A program made the translations under genes and the position numbers. From Paracoccaceae bacterium (GTDB taxonomy: Bacteria > Pseudomonadota > Alphaproteobacteria > Rhodobacterales > Rhodobacteraceae): a DNA stretch of 64,000 nucleotides. The stretch covers positions 113,095-177,094 of the forward strand of contig NVUX02000006.1 in assembly GCA_002402045.2 (NCBI GenBank), written 5' to 3'. Each line of letters begins with the position of its first letter. Within the stretch, counting starts at the first letter, position 1. Positions 1-8,843 of the stretch are shown piece by piece. Below the pieces are notes generated by a model, which did not search any database, was not told where the DNA came from, and saw only the letters and a list, made by a program, of their open reading frames with translations.

Positions 1-1001
1 CCCGCACGCCAGATGCCCACTTCTATACCGAAGTGCGCTACAAAGGCACCAAATCGGCTGTGATCAGCCCCGACTATTCAGAAGCCGCCAAATTTGGCGA
101 TATCTGGCTGGCCCCGAAAGCCGGCACGGACTCGGCACTTGCCATGGCCATGGGCCACGTGATTTTGCGCGAGTTCCACCTTGATCGCCAATGTGAGTAT
201 TTTGAGGATTACACCCGCAAATACTCCGACTTCCCGATGCTGGTGCGCTTGGACGAAAAAGACGGAAAACTCATTCCGGGCCGTTTTTTACGGGCGGATG
301 ACTTGGCTGGCAAGCTTGGCCAAAAGAATAACCCCGAGTGGAAAACACTGGCTTGGGATGGAAAATCCGATGCCTTGGTTGTGCCAAACGGCACTATGGG
401 CTTCCGTTGGGGCGAGAACGGCGAGTGGAACCTTGAGGAGCGCGCCAAGTCTGAAGACACCGAGCTAAAAATGACCTTCATCGCGGAAGAAGACCGCGAC
501 GATGTGATGGGCGTAGATTTCCCATATTTCGGCGGCCAAGCGACTGAGCATTTTGTGAAATGCGAGCACCCCGATGTGATGACCAAAAATGTGCCGGTCA
601 AACGCATTAAATCTGGCAAGAAAGAAATCCTTGTTGCCACAGTGTTTGACCTTTTCTGCGCCAATTACGGCCTAGATCGCGGCCTTGGCGGCGAGTGGGT
701 GGCGGATGACTATAGTAAAGACATCCCCTACACCCCGGCATGGGCTGAAAAAATCACCGGCGTTCCGGCAGACAAAATCGAAGTGGTGGCGCGTGAATTT
801 GCAACCAACGCCGAGAAGACCAAAGGCAAGTCTATGGTTATCCTCGGGGCGGGTTTGAACCACTGGTACCACATGGATATGAACTATCGCGGCATCATCA
901 ATATGCTGGTGATGTGTGGCTGTGTGGGCCAATCTGGCGGTGGCTGGGTGCACTATGTGGGCAGGAAAAACTCCGTCCACAAACCGGCTGGCAGCCGCTA
1001 G
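1..1001 (+). CDS. narG: Respiratory nitrate reductase alpha subunit NarG, N-terminal side fragment (cut by window edge, ends in frameshift)
   Basis: Molybdenum (bis-MGD) catalytic subunit of the membrane-bound NarGHI complex, which reduces nitrate to nitrite on the cytoplasmic side. The open frame is already in progress at base 3 and reads DAHFYTEVRYKGTK without a start, so the first roughly 260 residues of the usual ~1,250 lie outside the window. The family's conserved stretch ending CGCVGQSGGGW-HYVG is intact up to base 961. The frame then reads out of family into a short nonsense tail and stops at 1001. The family continuation, QEKLRPQTGWQ, resumes at base 962 in the next frame, so one base is missing between 961 and 962. 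The two pieces together read as one complete NarG. This is either a sequencing error or a recent mutation; the intact downstream genes favour error. Confidence 0.93.
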   Translation, partial: RTPDAHFYTEVRYKGTKSAVISPDYSEAAKFGDIWLAPKAGTDSALAMAMGHVILREFHLDRQCEYFEDYTRKYSDFPMLVRLDEKDGKLIPGRFLRADDLAGKLGQKNNPEWKTLAWDGKSDALVVPNGTMGFRWGENGEWNLEERAKSEDTELKMTFIAEEDRDDVMGVDFPYFGGQATEHFVKCEHPDVMTKNVPVKRIKSGKKEILVATVFDLFCANYGLDRGLGGEWVADDYSKDIPYTPAWAEKITGVPADKIEVVAREFATNAEKTKGKSMVILGAGLNHWYHMDMNYRGIINMLVMCGCVGQSGGGWVHYVGRKNSVHKPAGSR

Positions 1002-2956
1002 CCTTCGCGCTTGACTGGACCCGCCCACCGCGGCACATGAACTCCACATCGGCGTGGTATGCCCACACCGACCAGTGGCGCTATGAGCAGCTTGATGTAA
1101 ACGAGATCCTCTCGCCCACAGCGCCCGAGGGCGACTGGGATGCGAGCCTGATTGACTATAACATCCGCGCCGAGCGTATGGGCTGGTTGCCCTCCGCACC
1201 GCAGCTCAAAACCAACCCGCTAGACGTGGGCAAGGCCGTTAAAGCCTCGGGTAAAACCGCCGCTGAATATGTGGCCGAGAAGCTGGTTTCGGGTGATCTG
1301 GAAATGTCCTGCGAGGACCCGGATGACGAGGCCAACTGGCCGCGCAACCTGTTTGTGTGGCGCTCTAACCTGCTCGGATCTTCCGGCAAGGGCCATGAAT
1401 ACTTCATCAAGCACCTGCTTGGCACCGATAACGGTGTGATGGGCAAAGACCTTGGTGTTGAGGGTGGCCGGATGCCAAAAGAGGCGAAATGGCACCCGGA
1501 AGCCCCCGAGGGCAAGCTTGACCTGCTGGTCACGATTGATTTTCGGATGTCGACCACCTGCGTTTACTCCGACATCGTGCTGCCAACAGCCAGCTGGTAT
1601 GAAAAGGATGACATGAACACCTCGGACATGCACCCCTTCATCCACCCGCTGCAAGCGGCGGTAGACCCTGCTTATGAAAGCCGGTCTGACTGGGAGATTT
1701 TCAAAGGCCTTGCCAAGAAGCTTTCCGAAATCGCGCCTGAAATTCTGGGTGTTGAAACCGACATTGTTCAACTTCCGCTCCTGCATGATACCCCGATGGA
1801 GCTGGCGCAAGACCAAGTGAAAGACTGGAAGAAAGGCGAATGTGAGCTGATCCCCGGGAAAACCGCGCCGAATTATATCGCTGTTGAGCGGGATTATTCG
1901 CAGATTTACGACAAGTTCACTTCCGTGGGCCCGTTGCTCGATAAGCTCGGCAATGGTGGCAAAGGCATTAACTGGAACACCAACATTGAGGTGCAGCATT
2001 TGCGCGACCTCAATGGCGTTGTGCTGGAAGATACCGTTGCCAAGGGCATGGCCAAGCTCGACACCGCAATTGATGCCTGCGAGATGATTTTGATGCTGGC
2101 ACCCGAAACCAACGGCGAAGTGGCCGTAAAAGCGTGGCACGAGTTGGAGAAGGCCACAGGGCGCGAACACGCGCACCTTGCCTTGCCCAAAGAGGATGAG
2201 AAAATCCGCTTTAGGGATATCGCGGCCCAGCCTCGCAAAATCATTTCCTCGCCTACATGGTCTGGCATTGAAAGCGAGCATGTGAGCTATAACGCGGGCT
2301 ATACCAACGTGCATGAGCTGATCCCGTGGCGCACCCTCACTGGCCGCCAGCAGCTTTACCAAGACCACCTTTGGATGCTGGCATTTGGTGAGGGTTTCTG
2401 TAGCTACCGGCCTCCGGTAGACCTGAAAACCACCAAAGGGGACTTTAATACCGAGGAAGGCCAGCCGCATGTTGTGCTGAACTTCATCACCCCGCACCAA
2501 AAATGGGGTATTCACTCGACCTATTCTGACAACCTGCACATGCTGACGCTTAACCGCGGTGGGCCGGTGGTTTGGGTGTCTGAAGTAGACGCGAAAACCG
2601 CGGGTTTGGTGGATAACGACTGGGTTGAAGCCTATAACGCCAACGGCGCTTTGGTGGCTCGGGTTGTTGTTTCTCAACGGATGAAAACCGGCACTATTTA
2701 TATGTATCACGCTCAAGAAAAGATCGTGAACGTGCCCGGCTCGCAAAAAACCGGCATTCGTGGTGGTATCCACAATTCGGTTACCCGGACAACGGTGAAG
2801 CCAACCCACATGATCGGGGGGTATGCCCAGCAATCTTACGGGTTCAATTACTACGGCACGGTTGGGTCCAACCGCGACGAGTTTGTGATTGTGCGCAAAA
2901 TGAACAAGGTCGACTGGCTCGACACTCCCCTTACTAAAACGGAGGCCGCAGAATGA
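962..2956 (+). CDS. narG: Nitrate reductase alpha subunit NarG, C-terminal fragment after frameshift
   Basis: Remainder of NarG, about 664 residues, in the frame one base off from the upstream piece. It begins at the family motif QEKLRPQTG and includes the molybdopterin-oxidoreductase core (PRHMNSTS, then TIDFRMSTTCVYSDIVLPTA) and the C-terminal MGD-binding domain with NLHMLTLNRGGP and the TGTIYMYHAQE region. A gene caller may start it at an earlier ATG (914) or at the internal ATG 1037, but neither is a natural start: there is no Shine-Dalgarno sequence and homology runs across. The stop at 2954-2956 overlaps the narH start as ATGA, which implies translational coupling in the nar operon. If the frameshift were real, nitrate respiration by this complex would be lost. 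Confidence 0.93.
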   Translation, partial: QEKLRPQTGWQPLAFALDWTRPPRHMNSTSAWYAHTDQWRYEQLDVNEILSPTAPEGDWDASLIDYNIRAERMGWLPSAPQLKTNPLDVGKAVKASGKTAAEYVAEKLVSGDLEMSCEDPDDEANWPRNLFVWRSNLLGSSGKGHEYFIKHLLGTDNGVMGKDLGVEGGRMPKEAKWHPEAPEGKLDLLVTIDFRMSTTCVYSDIVLPTASWYEKDDMNTSDMHPFIHPLQAAVDPAYESRSDWEIFKGLAKKLSEIAPEILGVETDIVQLPLLHDTPMELAQDQVKDWKKGECELIPGKTAPNYIAVERDYSQIYDKFTSVGPLLDKLGNGGKGINWNTNIEVQHLRDLNGVVLEDTVAKGMAKLDTAIDACEMILMLAPETNGEVAVKAWHELEKATGREHAHLALPKEDEKIRFRDIAAQPRKIISSPTWSGIESEHVSYNAGYTNVHELIPWRTLTGRQQLYQDHLWMLAFGEGFCSYRPPVDLKTTKGDFNTEEGQPHVVLNFITPHQKWGIHSTYSDNLHMLTLNRGGPVVWVSEVDAKTAGLVDNDWVEAYNANGALVARVVVSQRMKTGTIYMYHAQEKIVNVPGSQKTGIRGGIHNSVTRTTVKPTHMIGGYAQQSYGFNYYGTVGSNRDEFVIVRKMNKVDWLDTPLTKTEAAE

Positions 2957-4500
2957 AGATCCGCGCTCAAATAGGCATGGTGCTCAATCTCGATAAATGT
3001 ATCGGGTGCCACACATGCTCCGTAACCTGCAAAAACGTCTGGACCAGTCGTGAAGGCGTTGAATATGCATGGTTTAACAACGTAGAAACCAAGCCCGGCA
3101 TTGGCTACCCGAAAGATTGGGAAAACCAAGCCAAATGGAATGGCGGCTGGGAACGCACCAAAAAAGGTAAATTGCAGCCCAAACAGGGCAGCAAATGGCG
3201 GATACTGGCCAAAATTTTCGGCAATACCGACCTCCCGGAAATTGACGACTATTACGAGCCGTATACCTTTGATTACGACCATCTAAAGTCGGCCCCCGAT
3301 ATGCCCGCCTTCCCCACCGCGCGCCCGCGCTCGGTGATCACTGGCGAGCGGATGGAAAAGATTGTGGGCGGCCCGAACTGGGAGGAAATTCTTGGCGGAG
3401 AGTTTGAAAAACGCTCCAAGGATTATAACTTCGAGGGCATCCAAAAGGAGATTTATGGCGAATACGAAAATACATTTATGATGTATTTGCCGCGCCTTTG
3501 TGAGCACTGCCTTAACCCAACCTGTGTGGCCTCCTGCCCTTCCGGCGCTATTTATAAGCGTGAGGAAGACGGCATTGTGCTGATCGACCAAGAGAAGTGT
3601 CGCGGCTGGCGGATGTGTGTTTCTGGCTGCCCCTATAAGAAGGTTTATTATAACTGGGAAAGCGGCAAATCAGAAAAATGTACCTTCTGCTATCCGCGCA
3701 TTGAAAGCGGCTTGCCGACCGTGTGTTCGGAAACTTGCGTAGGGCGCATTCGCTACTTGGGCGTTATCCTTTATGACGCTGACCGGATCGAAGAAATGGC
3801 GAACACCGCCAACGAGAAAGACCTTTATGAGGCCCAACTCGAAATATTCCTTGACCCGAACGACCCAGCTGTTGCAGCTCAGGCCTTGGCTGATGGTGTG
3901 CCGCATGAGTGGATTGAGAGCGCCAAAAGATCGCCTGTTTACAAAATGGCGATTGATTGGAAAATCGCATTCCCGCTGCACCCAGAGTATCGCACTTTGC
4001 CGATGGTTTGGTATATTCCACCGCTTAGCCCCATCCAGAATGCCGCCGAAGCCGGCGCGATCGGGATTGACCGCGATATGCCGGATGTAAAATCCCTGCG
4101 CATACCCGTTCGCTACCTCGCCAATATGCTTACGGCTGGTGACGAGGCCCCCGTGGTGAACGCGCTGGAGCGGATGCTGGCCATGCGCGCCTATATGCGG
4201 AGCAAAACCGTAGACGGCGTGATCGATGCCGGCATTGCCGAGCGCGTGGGCATGACCCCCGAGCTGATCGAGGACATGTATCACATCATGGCAATTGCCA
4301 ATTACGAGGACCGCTTTGTGGTGCCAACCACGCACCGCGAAACCGTTGAAGATGGCATGGATATTCGCACCGGCTGTGGCTTCACCGATGGCAATGGCTG
4401 CTCAAGCGGCATTTCCAAAGGCAGCATGTTTGGTGGCAAAAAGCCCGATAAAGGCTTTGTTGTGCCGCCTATGCCTGCCGCTGCAAAGGGGATGTCATAA
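2953..4500 (+). CDS. narH: Respiratory nitrate reductase beta subunit NarH
   Basis: Iron-sulfur electron-transfer subunit of NarGHI, carrying electrons from NarI haems to NarG. The 515-residue length is typical. Ferredoxin-like cysteine groups are visible: CIGCHTCSVTC near residue 18, CEHCLNPTCVASCP near 180, CRGWRMCVSGCPYKK near 215 and CTFCYPRIESGLPTVCSETC near 240. The tryptophan in CRGWRMC replaces one cysteine ligand, the known hallmark of the [3Fe-4S] cluster in this subunit, so it is not a defect. The start overlaps the narG stop by 4 nt and the stop overlaps the narJ start by 1 nt. Together with narJ and narI it forms a tightly coupled operon. Confidence 0.97.
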   Translation: MKIRAQIGMVLNLDKCIGCHTCSVTCKNVWTSREGVEYAWFNNVETKPGIGYPKDWENQAKWNGGWERTKKGKLQPKQGSKWRILAKIFGNTDLPEIDDYYEPYTFDYDHLKSAPDMPAFPTARPRSVITGERMEKIVGGPNWEEILGGEFEKRSKDYNFEGIQKEIYGEYENTFMMYLPRLCEHCLNPTCVASCPSGAIYKREEDGIVLIDQEKCRGWRMCVSGCPYKKVYYNWESGKSEKCTFCYPRIESGLPTVCSETCVGRIRYLGVILYDADRIEEMANTANEKDLYEAQLEIFLDPNDPAVAAQALADGVPHEWIESAKRSPVYKMAIDWKIAFPLHPEYRTLPMVWYIPPLSPIQNAAEAGAIGIDRDMPDVKSLRIPVRYLANMLTAGDEAPVVNALERMLAMRAYMRSKTVDGVIDAGIAERVGMTPELIEDMYHIMAIANYEDRFVVPTTHRETVEDGMDIRTGCGFTDGNGCSSGISKGSMFGGKKPDKGFVVPPMPAAAKGMS

Positions 4501-5201
4501 TGCATATGCCCCTTAAAGCCATTTCGGCCCTGCTGAGCTACCCAACTAAGGAGCTTATGCAGGCTGGCCCCGAACTTAAAGACGCCTTGCAGCAGGGAGA
4601 CCTGCTGCAAGCCAAAACCCTAAAGGCGCTCGACAAGCTCATTGATACGCTGGCCTCCAGCGATATTTACGACTTGCAAGAAACCTATGTGACGCTGTTT
4701 GACCGCTCAAAAACCCTGAGCCTCAACCTGTTTGAGCACGTACACGGAGAAAGTAGAGATCGCGGCGGCGCGATGGTGGATCTGGTAGAAAACTACCGTG
4801 CGGCGGGCTTTGAGCCTCAAAGCACGGAGCTACCAGACCACCTGCCGGTGTTGTTGGAATTCCTCGCTATGCGCCCCATTGAAGAGGCTCGCGAAGTGCT
4901 GGCCGATGCGGCGCATATTCTGGAGGGTATTGCGGTGCGGCTAGGTCGCCGTGAAAGCGGCTATGCACCTGTATTTGTGGCTTTGGCGCAAATCTCGGGC
5001 GCTGAGTCGGATAAAAAAGCGCTGGCCGCCCTGCTCGCCATTAAGGATGACGACCCGAACGACCTAGAGGCGCTGGACGAGGTTTGGGAGGAAAGCGCAG
5101 TGACGTTTGCCCCCGACCCAAATGCCGGCTGCCCGCAAGTGCGTGACATGCTTACGCAAATGGACACCCCCCGTAACCAGCCGCCTAGCGCGCTTAATTA
5201 A
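4500..5201 (+). CDS. narJ: Nitrate reductase molybdenum cofactor assembly chaperone NarJ
   Basis: Cytoplasmic chaperone that binds apo-NarG and allows insertion of the molybdenum cofactor before NarGH docks on NarI. The 233-residue protein has the family core: LKAISALLSYPTKEL at the N-terminus, the YVTLFDRSKTLSLNLFEHVHGESRDRG segment around residues 63-90, and LPDHLPVLLEFLA near 118. The C-terminal tail is acidic and variable, as usual. Start ATG at 4500 shares a base with the narH stop (TAATG), which implies coupled translation. narI follows after 12 nt with a strong AAGGAG ribosome-binding site. Confidence 0.95.
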   Translation: MHMPLKAISALLSYPTKELMQAGPELKDALQQGDLLQAKTLKALDKLIDTLASSDIYDLQETYVTLFDRSKTLSLNLFEHVHGESRDRGGAMVDLVENYRAAGFEPQSTELPDHLPVLLEFLAMRPIEEAREVLADAAHILEGIAVRLGRRESGYAPVFVALAQISGAESDKKALAALLAIKDDDPNDLEALDEVWEESAVTFAPDPNAGCPQVRDMLTQMDTPRNQPPSALN

Positions 5202-5213
5202 GGAGATTTAATC

Positions 5214-5906
5214 ATGCATGAATTTCTGTTCGGAACGTACCCCTACATCGCGCTGGCGGTGCTGGCTATTGGGTCCATCGCCCGCTATGAGCGCGACCCT
5301 TTCACCTGGAAATCAGGCTCCAGCCAGCTGTTGCGGCGCAAATCCCTGATCTGGGGATCGGTGCTGTTCCACGTTGGTATTCTGGTGATTTTCTTTGGCC
5401 ATCTCGGCGGCTTGCTCACACCGATCTGGATATTCGATGCGCTCGGCATTAGCCACGGCGCCAAGCAAATATTGGCTGTGGCCGCCGGTGGCATAGCTGG
5501 CGTAATGGCGCTGGTTGGTGGCTTAATGCTGCTGGCACGGCGCTTGCTGGACCCACGCATCCGGAAAAACTCCAGCTTTTGGGATATCGCCATTTTGGCG
5601 CTGCTCATGGTGCAACTGCTGCTCGGGCTGGCCACAATCTTCATCTCGCTCCAGCATTTGGACGGCCATGAAATGACCCTCCTGATGAGCTGGGCACAAG
5701 GGATCTTCTATTTTGATGGCGCAGCCGCGAGCTATATCGAGCACACCTCGATTATCTTCAAAATGCACATCTTCTTGGGCCTAACGATCTTCCTGATCTT
5801 CCCGTTTACAAGGTTGGTGCACATGCTGTCAGCCCCCATCCGCTACATCACACCGTGGCGCAAGGGCTACCAGATTGTGCGTTCGCGTAAAGGAGCCAGC
5901 AAATGA
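5214..5906 (+). CDS. narI: Respiratory nitrate reductase gamma subunit NarI (cytochrome b)
   Basis: Membrane di-haem cytochrome b that oxidises quinol at the periplasmic side and passes electrons to NarH. The 230 residues contain about five hydrophobic segments. Histidines in the expected places include FHVGILVIFFGHLGG (two haem-ligand histidines in helix II) and FKMHIFLGLTIFLIFPFTRLVH (two in helix V). The N-terminal FGTYPYIAL and the closing RLVHMLSAPIRYITR-like stretch are family hallmarks. AAGGAG lies just before the ATG. The stop overlaps the next gene as ATGA, tying the following isomerase into the operon. Confidence 0.96.
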   Translation: MHEFLFGTYPYIALAVLAIGSIARYERDPFTWKSGSSQLLRRKSLIWGSVLFHVGILVIFFGHLGGLLTPIWIFDALGISHGAKQILAVAAGGIAGVMALVGGLMLLARRLLDPRIRKNSSFWDIAILALLMVQLLLGLATIFISLQHLDGHEMTLLMSWAQGIFYFDGAAASYIEHTSIIFKMHIFLGLTIFLIFPFTRLVHMLSAPIRYITPWRKGYQIVRSRKGASK

Positions 5907-6703
5907 GCAATCCTAAACCCCTAATGCCGGATGTTTTGGTAAATGGTGTTACAATCTCTGCCGTGGACATCGCGGCAGAGGCGCAAAACCACAAAGCACC
6001 AAAAGGCAAGCCCGGTTGGGCGTGGAAAAGCGGCGCGCGGGCGCTGGTGATCCGTGAATTGCTAATGCAGGAAGCGCGCAAGCGCGACCTGCAACCAGCC
6101 CCCAAAGAGCTAGAGCCGGGCAAAGTGGAAACCGACGATGAGTCGCTGATCCGCTTGCTGCTAGAGCTGGCGGTCGTACCGGAAACACCGGAAGAGGCCG
6201 AGGTGGCCAAAGTGTATGCCGAGCACCCCGACTTGTTCCGCGCCCCCACGCTTTATGAGCCAACTCACATCCTCTTTGCCGCTGACCCCAGCAACACAGA
6301 GGCACGGGAGGCGGCCTACAAAAAAGCCGAAGCAGCGCTGACAACCCTCATCCAGCAGCCCGGCGCGTTTGGCTCTTTGGCACGGGAAATCTCGGATTGC
6401 CCGTCTAAAGACAATGGCGGCCAGCTCGGGCAGATGGTTTCGGGTGATACCGTGCCGGAATTTGAGCGCGCCATGGACGCAATGGATGCAGGCCAGCTTT
6501 GCCCCTCCCCCGTGCCCACCCGCTATGGCATCCACATTTTGCGGCTAGATGCAAAAGCCATGGGTGAAGTGCTGCCGTTTGAGGCTGTTACTAAGCAGAT
6601 CACCGAGATGGTCGAAAAAGCCAACTGGGCAAAAGCAGCAAATGGATTTGTGGAGAGCATGGTGAATAATGCCGAAATCTCCGGTATTTCCATGGCCGCC
6701 TAG
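5903..6703 (+). CDS. Parvulin-type peptidyl-prolyl cis-trans isomerase (NifM-like), nar-operon member
   Basis: Predicted folding helper of 266 residues. The C-terminal half (about 110-225) is a parvulin/PpiC rotamase domain: YEPTHILFAADPS, LAREISDCPSKDNGGQLGQM and VPTRYGIHILRLD match the family's conserved blocks. The N-terminal ~100 residues are helical and NifM/SurA-like. No signal peptide is seen, so it probably acts in the cytoplasm. It overlaps narI by 4 nt (ATGA). Similar isomerases appended to nar operons are known in proteobacteria and are presumed to help fold nitrate reductase. That role is inference; the isomerase fold is well supported. Confidence 0.87.
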   Translation: MSNPKPLMPDVLVNGVTISAVDIAAEAQNHKAPKGKPGWAWKSGARALVIRELLMQEARKRDLQPAPKELEPGKVETDDESLIRLLLELAVVPETPEEAEVAKVYAEHPDLFRAPTLYEPTHILFAADPSNTEAREAAYKKAEAALTTLIQQPGAFGSLAREISDCPSKDNGGQLGQMVSGDTVPEFERAMDAMDAGQLCPSPVPTRYGIHILRLDAKAMGEVLPFEAVTKQITEMVEKANWAKAANGFVESMVNNAEISGISMAA

Positions 6704-7002
6704 GCCCTCCCGTTGAGCGTAGCCTCGCTACGCTCGGCAGCGGCGCGTTAAGCATTGCTCTGCTTTGCAGCATTGCATTCGCGCCGCACGGCAACCTTTG
6801 CGCCTGCGGTTAGTTATTTATGCAAAAAAACCGGATGTGTTGTTATCAGCACTCACCGGTTTCTCAGCGCGGTGCGAGTGCAGCACTCACCAAACCATAC
6901 AACGCTAGACGCACCGCCACGGCGTCGCACACGCATTTTTTCTTTGAAAAAAGCCGCCCGCAGGGCGTATGGGTGCTACGGGCTAGATGCTAACCTTCTT
7001 TT
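6704..7002. other. Intergenic region between nar operon and RTX gene, stem-loop rich
   Basis: About 300 bp without a convincing gene between two converging transcription units. It begins with a perfect 9-bp stem-loop (6715-6735), followed by an imperfect hairpin whose outer arms CGGCGCG (6740-6746) and CGCGCCG (about 6780-6786) enclose partly complementary GCATTGCT / GCAGCATTGC segments. A further pair AAACCGG / CCGGTTT lies near 6828 and 6857. A short open frame at 6755-7006 crosses the region but lacks a ribosome-binding site or recognisable protein. It is probably termination and spacer DNA. Confidence 0.6.
6715..6735. terminator. Stem-loop after nar operon, possible terminator
   Basis: GAGCGTAGC (6715-6723), a 3-nt loop CTC, and GCTACGCTC (6727-6735) form a perfect 9-bp stem starting 11 nt after the isomerase stop codon. 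No T-run follows, so it is not a classical intrinsic terminator. It could stabilise the 3' end of the nar message or act with Rho. Confidence 0.5.
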
Positions 7003-8097
7003 TTAAAAAATGAAGTCAGAAGCATCCAGCGTGGTGATATCTACGCCTTCAAGCATAATCTGCCCTGCCATGGCTTCTGAGGTGATCAAAGTACCGCTTG
7101 CTACACTCGTAAATACGAGGTCGGCATAGCTTAGGCCCAAAATTTCGATCATATCACTGCCATCCTCGAAATCAGTAATCACGTCGCGACCCTTATCTAG
7201 CGCACGGAACACAAACACATCATTGCCCCGGCCACCCGTAAGAGTATCATGCCCACGGCCACCATCTATCAGGTCTGCGCCTTCTCCACCGTTCAAAACA
7301 TCACGGCCACGGTTGCCGTATAGCTCATCATTCCCGCGCCCACCAATCAGCTTATCATGCCCCGACCCGCCATATAGAAAGTCGCTACCCCCGCCGGACG
7401 TGATCACATCATCGCCCGCGCCACCCTTCAGGGTGCTGCCAGCTGAGCCGTTGCCCACTGTTAAGGTGTCATTTCCCATACCACCGCGCAGCGTGTTGGC
7501 ACCGTAATTGTCGATCAGCGTATCGTTGCCGTCACCACCACCGATAAAATCTGAGCCTGCCGTGCCGGTGAGGGTATCGTTACCACCACCACCAAATATG
7601 GCGCCACGGCCGTAATAAGGCAGCATATCGAGATGAGGATTAAAAATATCATCGCCATCACCGCCGACAAATTTGAAATTCTGCGCGTTCAAAGCATCTT
7701 CCAGCGCCAAGCCAAGGTCAAACTGCCAGCTTGGGGTGTCATTCACCCCGTAGGAAAGATAAGTCGCGGTGAGCGTGATCGGCTCGGGCAGCGCCATGTG
7801 AGCATATTCTACCATAGTGCCCCCTTCCAGCCGTAAAAAGCTAACTTCGCTCACCGTGACTGTCGTTTTTTCACCCAGGCGCGGGGCCGTTACCGCTGCC
7901 AATTGCGCAGTGATGCTGATCATCTGGGTGCTATAACGCAGGCTCTCAAGGCTCACAAATTCACTGCCATCAAAGCTGATGGCCTTGCCTTTGCCATTGG
8001 TCTGCGTTGTCAGAAATACGTTCGGAGCCAGAGGGGTCCCAATGGCGGAACTGGTAAAAAAGCCGTTATCTGCGGCGGTGATCAAAATACGTGCCAT
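7003..8097 (-). CDS. RTX-type calcium-binding protein (hemolysin-type repeats), probably secreted
   Basis: 364-residue acidic protein. The first ~175 residues match no family I recognise. From about 175 to 320 there are roughly ten glycine-aspartate nonapeptides of the GGxGxDxLx type (GGGGNDTLTG, GGRGNDELYG, GGEGADLIDG, GGRGNDVFVF), which form calcium-binding parallel beta rolls. The end (ITDFEDGSDMIEILG, then TLDASDFIF) is the usual C-terminal region of type I secretion substrates. No Sec signal is present, as expected. The start at 8097 is preferred over an upstream ATG because GGGAG lies 7 nt before it. No type I secretion ABC/MFP/TolC genes are nearby. Function unknown: extracellular enzyme, adhesin or S-layer-like protein are all possible. 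Confidence 0.85.
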   Translation of the reverse strand: MARILITAADNGFFTSSAIGTPLAPNVFLTTQTNGKGKAISFDGSEFVSLESLRYSTQMISITAQLAAVTAPRLGEKTTVTVSEVSFLRLEGGTMVEYAHMALPEPITLTATYLSYGVNDTPSWQFDLGLALEDALNAQNFKFVGGDGDDIFNPHLDMLPYYGRGAIFGGGGNDTLTGTAGSDFIGGGDGNDTLIDNYGANTLRGGMGNDTLTVGNGSAGSTLKGGAGDDVITSGGGSDFLYGGSGHDKLIGGRGNDELYGNRGRDVLNGGEGADLIDGGRGHDTLTGGRGNDVFVFRALDKGRDVITDFEDGSDMIEILGLSYADLVFTSVASGTLITSEAMAGQIMLEGVDITTLDASDFIF

Positions 8098-8299
8098 TGG
8101 TCTTCTCCCGAGGGTGAACATAAACTGTGAACCCAATTTGCCAAAATATTTGCTAAAAATCTACACAAAATGCAGGCAATGGTTAATGTAGAAGACGTAT
8201 CAAACTGTTGATAAATAAGCATTAAATTTGATTCAATGTGAAGACAGCGAAGCGCGGCACAATCACATCTGGAATTACTTCGGGAATGGGGTTAGATAA

Positions 8300-8653
<354 letters not shown>

Positions 8654-8755
8654 CCGCTTGCTGCCCTACGGGACCTAGCCTCGGCGGGGCCTGCCGTTAA
8701 TGCTGCGGCAATTCCGGCCTATACAAACCAGTTTCAAACGCCTACAAGCGCCCCT

Positions 8756-8778
8756 TGCCCCAAGCATGGGGCGTTTTT
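8756..8778 (+). terminator. Intrinsic terminator after ferredoxin gene
   Basis: GCCCC (8757-8761), loop AAGCAT, GGGGC (8768-8772), then G and TTTTT (8774-8778): a compact GC stem followed by a T-run on the plus strand. It ends the ferredoxin transcript before the helicase gene. Confidence 0.8.
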
Positions 8779-8843
8779 GCTGGAAAGGCGGACCGTAAAA
8801 ATCGGTAGCCGGAATCACCAGCCCCTGTGTGGAAAGACACCCT

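Noticed and set aside
1220..2833. 537-codon open frame on the minus strand
   Set aside because: Lies wholly antisense to narG, which has strong family sequence; the minus frame has no motif or ribosome-binding site.
3670..4335. 221-codon minus-strand frame
   Set aside because: Antisense to narH; no family match and no start site.
6755..7006. 83-codon plus-strand frame between nar and RTX genes
   Set aside because: No Shine-Dalgarno sequence, arginine-rich composition typical of non-coding GC-rich DNA, and it runs across hairpins.
8199..8212. Possible FNR box upstream of the ferredoxin gene
   Set aside because: The half-sites are ATCAA-N4-TTGAT, the reverse order of the FNR consensus TTGAT-N4-ATCAA.
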